The notes under the pieces are model-generated. The model was not told where the DNA came from. It did no database searches and worked only from the letters and a program-made list of their open reading frames with translations. Below are positions 4,196-6,678 of a stretch of DNA of 6,678 bases, one piece after another (positions within the stretch are counted from its first letter, which is position 1; each line of letters begins with the position of its first letter). Both the position numbers and the translations under genes were made by a program. Source of the stretch: an uncultured Pirellula sp. (lineage in GTDB: Bacteria > Planctomycetota > Planctomycetia > Pirellulales > Pirellulaceae); the NCBI GenBank assembly GCA_903892365.1, contig CAITIF010000786.1, forward strand, positions 1-6,678, given 5' to 3'.

Positions 4196-6678
4196 ATGCA
4201 CATCAATCGATTGGACATCGACCGTAAAAACTCGGCCGAACATCTCCAAGTTGGACCGCTTAGCAATGGATTAAACGCAATCTATGCACCCATCCCAGGC
4301 GGCAGCGATACGCTCGCTCGATTTGTGCGTACTCTTCTTTTTCGCGGCAACGATGCACTAGCAACTTTCGACGAAGAATTTCATGACTGCCTCGACGGAT
4401 CCATGCAGTGGGTGGATGCCTCAGGCCACGTCCGCATGATGTCCACCTCCTCCGGGGTCTCTCAATCCCCGAACCGATTTTTGCATTCTCCTCTTCATCC
4501 TTCAGAACGCCCTATTCACGCCGACGACAGCCAACGGCTTAGCGGTCTTGGCAACATCCTTACCGAAGGCGACGATCACGATCAGCGATGGGACGAGCTC
4601 CGTGGCGACATCCTGGGCATGGTTTTTTGTAGCCCGCTCGGAACCGTTTCTCCGGAAAAACTTTGGTGGGCTGCGAGCCGGCTGGGTGTGCACGCTCATG
4701 CGAAATCACAATTGGATGAAGGCTACCAACGCCTCAAAGCGGAAGAACAAGATTTGCTCGAACGGCTACGCCATGTCGAAAACGTCGATCATGATCGCGC
4801 TTGGTGGTCGATCGAACGAGACCGATTAGCCGCTGAAATCCAACACGTCCATAGCACCAATGCCGCTGCACCGACACTGGCTTCCTCCACGCCATCTCCA
4901 CGTCCCCAAGATGCGGCCCATCAACCTCTTCGTGAACGCCTCGCATCGATTCAAATTGAGATCTCAAAGCTACGTGCACAAATTCAAGAGCTGGTCATCC
5001 AGGAAGCAAATCTGAAACTCGATTCGCATCGACGCGATGACCATCGCATGAATTTTGCGAACGTTTCCATGCATCCATCGTCGAACTTGTCCTCGCCGCT
5101 TCAAGGTCGTCCTGGCGCCAACCGCTCCGAATTCGAACTTGAACGTAACCGTCTTCAAACGCGTGTGGAGCATTTGCTTGCAGAGCAAGCAAGCGTGGAG
5201 CTGCTCATTCGGAATGCAGTGAGTGCCGGAAGCCCGACCGCTCCTGTTTACCGACACTGGGATGATTCGCAACTGCGCGAACAACATGCGCATGCCGAAG
5301 AAATGATTCGTCGCTGGGATCGTCGCGTTCAAGCACATCGCCGTCTAAGCGAAATTCAATCGCATCTAAAAACCAGATCCCCCTACCGACGTACCACCGA
5401 TGGCTCCCTGATTCCCAAGGTCGAGAAGTATCTGCGTGATATGACCTCCGGTGCCGTGCGTCAATTGCCTGTTTGGGCAGTGGAAGCTTCCTACCTCCAG
5501 AATTCGGATAACTACTCGGATGCGTACCATGCCGTGAACCATCGCGCCGCGACAGCACCCGGTCGGTCCGAGTTCTACGACAGAATGGTTCCTACCGAAA
5601 ACACCCGCCATCGCAAGCTGGTTGACCTTGCGATCCGTCTTGCCATCGCCGATGCCGCCGTTGCAAGAATCGGACGAATCCCAATGCTGTTGGACGATTC
5701 CATCAACGCCTTCCAAGGGGACGCGTTGGAGCAAGTCCTTCACGTCTTGGCGACTTTCTCTCGCGATGGACGACAACTGCTGATCTCCACCAACGAAGAA
5801 TACACCGCTCGTCGAATTGCAGCGCATGGTGGAACCGTTTCGCGGATGCAAGAAATTATGCGGTTTGCACGTCCAAACTTCGTTCTCGATGGGGCGTACG
5901 AGGTAGGGCTTCACCCTACCCTTCGTCACGGACCAGCCATGATGCCGGTCACCGATGGACGATCTTGGCGAGTGGTCGGAGCGGATTCTCCCAACGGCGA
6001 AATTATCGAAATCAATCGCCAACTCACGGGGCTCGCCAACGAGCAATCGACCTACTCCTGGTGGCACCCTGAACTCCAAGCCCGAACCAGCCATCCGTCC
6101 AAGTTCGTCGAAACAACAACCAACTCCAATGCTCGACGAACCTTCCTGCAACTTGAAAGCCTCGTCGCCGAAGCACCCGGAGTGGACCGCGAATTCGCGC
6201 GTCGCCTAAACTCCCAAGGCATCTACCGCGTAGGTGACTTGCTGCGAAGCAACGCCCCTTCGCTGGGAGCTGCCATTCGTGTCGATGCAGAGATGCTGGA
6301 ACAAGTTCAAAATGTCGCCGACCTGATGTGCGCAACACCAATGCTCCGTGCCTTCGATGCTCAGGTTCTAGTCGGGTGCGGGATCAATCGCCCTGGCCTG
6401 CTACGGGATATCAGTGCTGGCGATCTGGTGGCTCGTGTTGAGTCTTTCTTAGAAAGTTACGCCGGCCAAGATTTAGTTCGCCGCGCAAGCTCATTCGAAG
6501 TATCGCGCATCCACGGTTGGTTGGCAGACATGAAACGAGCCATCAATCAACGTCGAAATCCAAAAGATAGCGAACGATTTGAACGCCAACCTTCCGTGCA
6601 ACGTTACTCGGATCGTTCGAACGAATCCTCGAAACATACTCGATTTGACAACTCGCATACTGAACCACAGATGCGTCC
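4196..6678 (+). CDS. SMC/YhaN-like coiled-coil protein with degenerate ATPase motifs and C-terminal DUF4332-like domain (3' partial)
   Basis: My translation is open from the ATG at 4196 to the window end: 827 residues, C-terminus outside. A TAA immediately precedes the ATG and agggagga lies 7 nt upstream, so the start is firm. The N-terminus (MHINRLDIDR...VGPLSNGLNAIYAPIPGGSDTLARFVRTLLFRG) parallels the YhaN/RecN/SMC-type head, where GLNVxYGPNEAGKTT is expected; here the Walker A stretch is APIPGGSDT (31-39) and lacks the lysine. Charged, Gln/Glu/Arg-rich helices predicted to form short coiled coils occupy about 169-216, 244-280, 311-345 and 353-393. The second head half has KLVDLAIRLAIADA (474-487) without a recognisable LSGG, a retained Walker B-like IPMLLDDSINAF (495-506), and QLLISTNEEY (527-536) where an H-loop is expected. 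Residues about 655-787 (APGVDREFARRLNSQGIYRVGDLL ... VLVGCGINRPGLLRDISAGDLVARVESFL ... SFEVSRIHGWL) resemble DUF4332/helix-hairpin-helix regions. Probably cytoplasmic and DNA-associated. Catalysis is doubtful. Confidence 0.85.
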   Translation, partial: MHINRLDIDRKNSAEHLQVGPLSNGLNAIYAPIPGGSDTLARFVRTLLFRGNDALATFDEEFHDCLDGSMQWVDASGHVRMMSTSSGVSQSPNRFLHSPLHPSERPIHADDSQRLSGLGNILTEGDDHDQRWDELRGDILGMVFCSPLGTVSPEKLWWAASRLGVHAHAKSQLDEGYQRLKAEEQDLLERLRHVENVDHDRAWWSIERDRLAAEIQHVHSTNAAAPTLASSTPSPRPQDAAHQPLRERLASIQIEISKLRAQIQELVIQEANLKLDSHRRDDHRMNFANVSMHPSSNLSSPLQGRPGANRSEFELERNRLQTRVEHLLAEQASVELLIRNAVSAGSPTAPVYRHWDDSQLREQHAHAEEMIRRWDRRVQAHRRLSEIQSHLKTRSPYRRTTDGSLIPKVEKYLRDMTSGAVRQLPVWAVEASYLQNSDNYSDAYHAVNHRAATAPGRSEFYDRMVPTENTRHRKLVDLAIRLAIADAAVARIGRIPMLLDDSINAFQGDALEQVLHVLATFSRDGRQLLISTNEEYTARRIAAHGGTVSRMQEIMRFARPNFVLDGAYEVGLHPTLRHGPAMMPVTDGRSWRVVGADSPNGEIIEINRQLTGLANEQSTYSWWHPELQARTSHPSKFVETTTNSNARRTFLQLESLVAEAPGVDREFARRLNSQGIYRVGDLLRSNAPSLGAAIRVDAEMLEQVQNVADLMCATPMLRAFDAQVLVGCGINRPGLLRDISAGDLVARVESFLESYAGQDLVRRASSFEVSRIHGWLADMKRAINQRRNPKDSERFERQPSVQRYSDRSNESSKHTRFDNSHTEPQMR

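Noticed and set aside
5366..6151. 261-codon open frame on the minus strand, plus other antisense frames at 4734-5558 and 6024-6341
   Set aside because: They lie opposite an uninterrupted plus-strand gene with recognisable domain landmarks; their translations have no recognisable motifs.

Overview
The window looks like chromosomal DNA from a planctomycete, most likely of the Rhodopirellula/Pirellulaceae type. The inference rests on four things: a protein ending in an SHD1 domain behind a long Ala/Pro/Glu-rich acidic stretch; a secreted ThuA-domain protein with a twin-arginine-like leader; a YhaN/SMC-like protein carrying a C-terminal DUF4332-type helix-hairpin-helix region; and loosely packed genes separated by repeat-bearing gaps. 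No phage, insertion sequence, CRISPR, tRNA or rRNA signal was seen.

Layout, left to right. (1) 2-1141 (+): the 3' part of an SHD1-domain protein, beginning inside a 15-bp coding tandem repeat and open to the left edge. (2) 1142-1346: a leader region with two strong inverted repeats. (3) 1347-2120 (+): uppS, which makes the lipid carrier for cell-wall precursors. (4) 2144-3073 (+): an exported ThuA-like protein 23 bp behind uppS, probably co-transcribed and followed by a weak intrinsic-terminator candidate. (5) 3074-3387: a non-coding gap between convergent genes with a dense GTAC-containing repeat cluster. (6) 3388-3942 (-): a small conserved-looking protein of unknown function. (7) 3943-4195: a divergent intergenic region with an imperfect 27-bp direct repeat and a leader hairpin. 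(8) 4196-6678 (+): a large SMC/YhaN-like coiled-coil protein running off the right edge. It has no stop codon in the window and is easily missed.

The uppS-thuA pair is the only likely operon. UppS supplies undecaprenyl diphosphate for envelope polymers, and the ThuA-like protein acts outside the cytoplasm if its leader works; no direct functional link is visible. The most unusual object is the last gene. Its fold landmarks match an ABC/SMC-type ATPase, but the Walker A lysine and the signature motif are gone while the Walker B aspartates remain, and a DUF4332-like module follows. It may be a pseudo-ATPase structural protein. The two leader hairpins before uppS and the single hairpin before the ATPase-like gene are the best non-coding candidates. 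I did not find convincing evidence for a complete new multi-gene system here.
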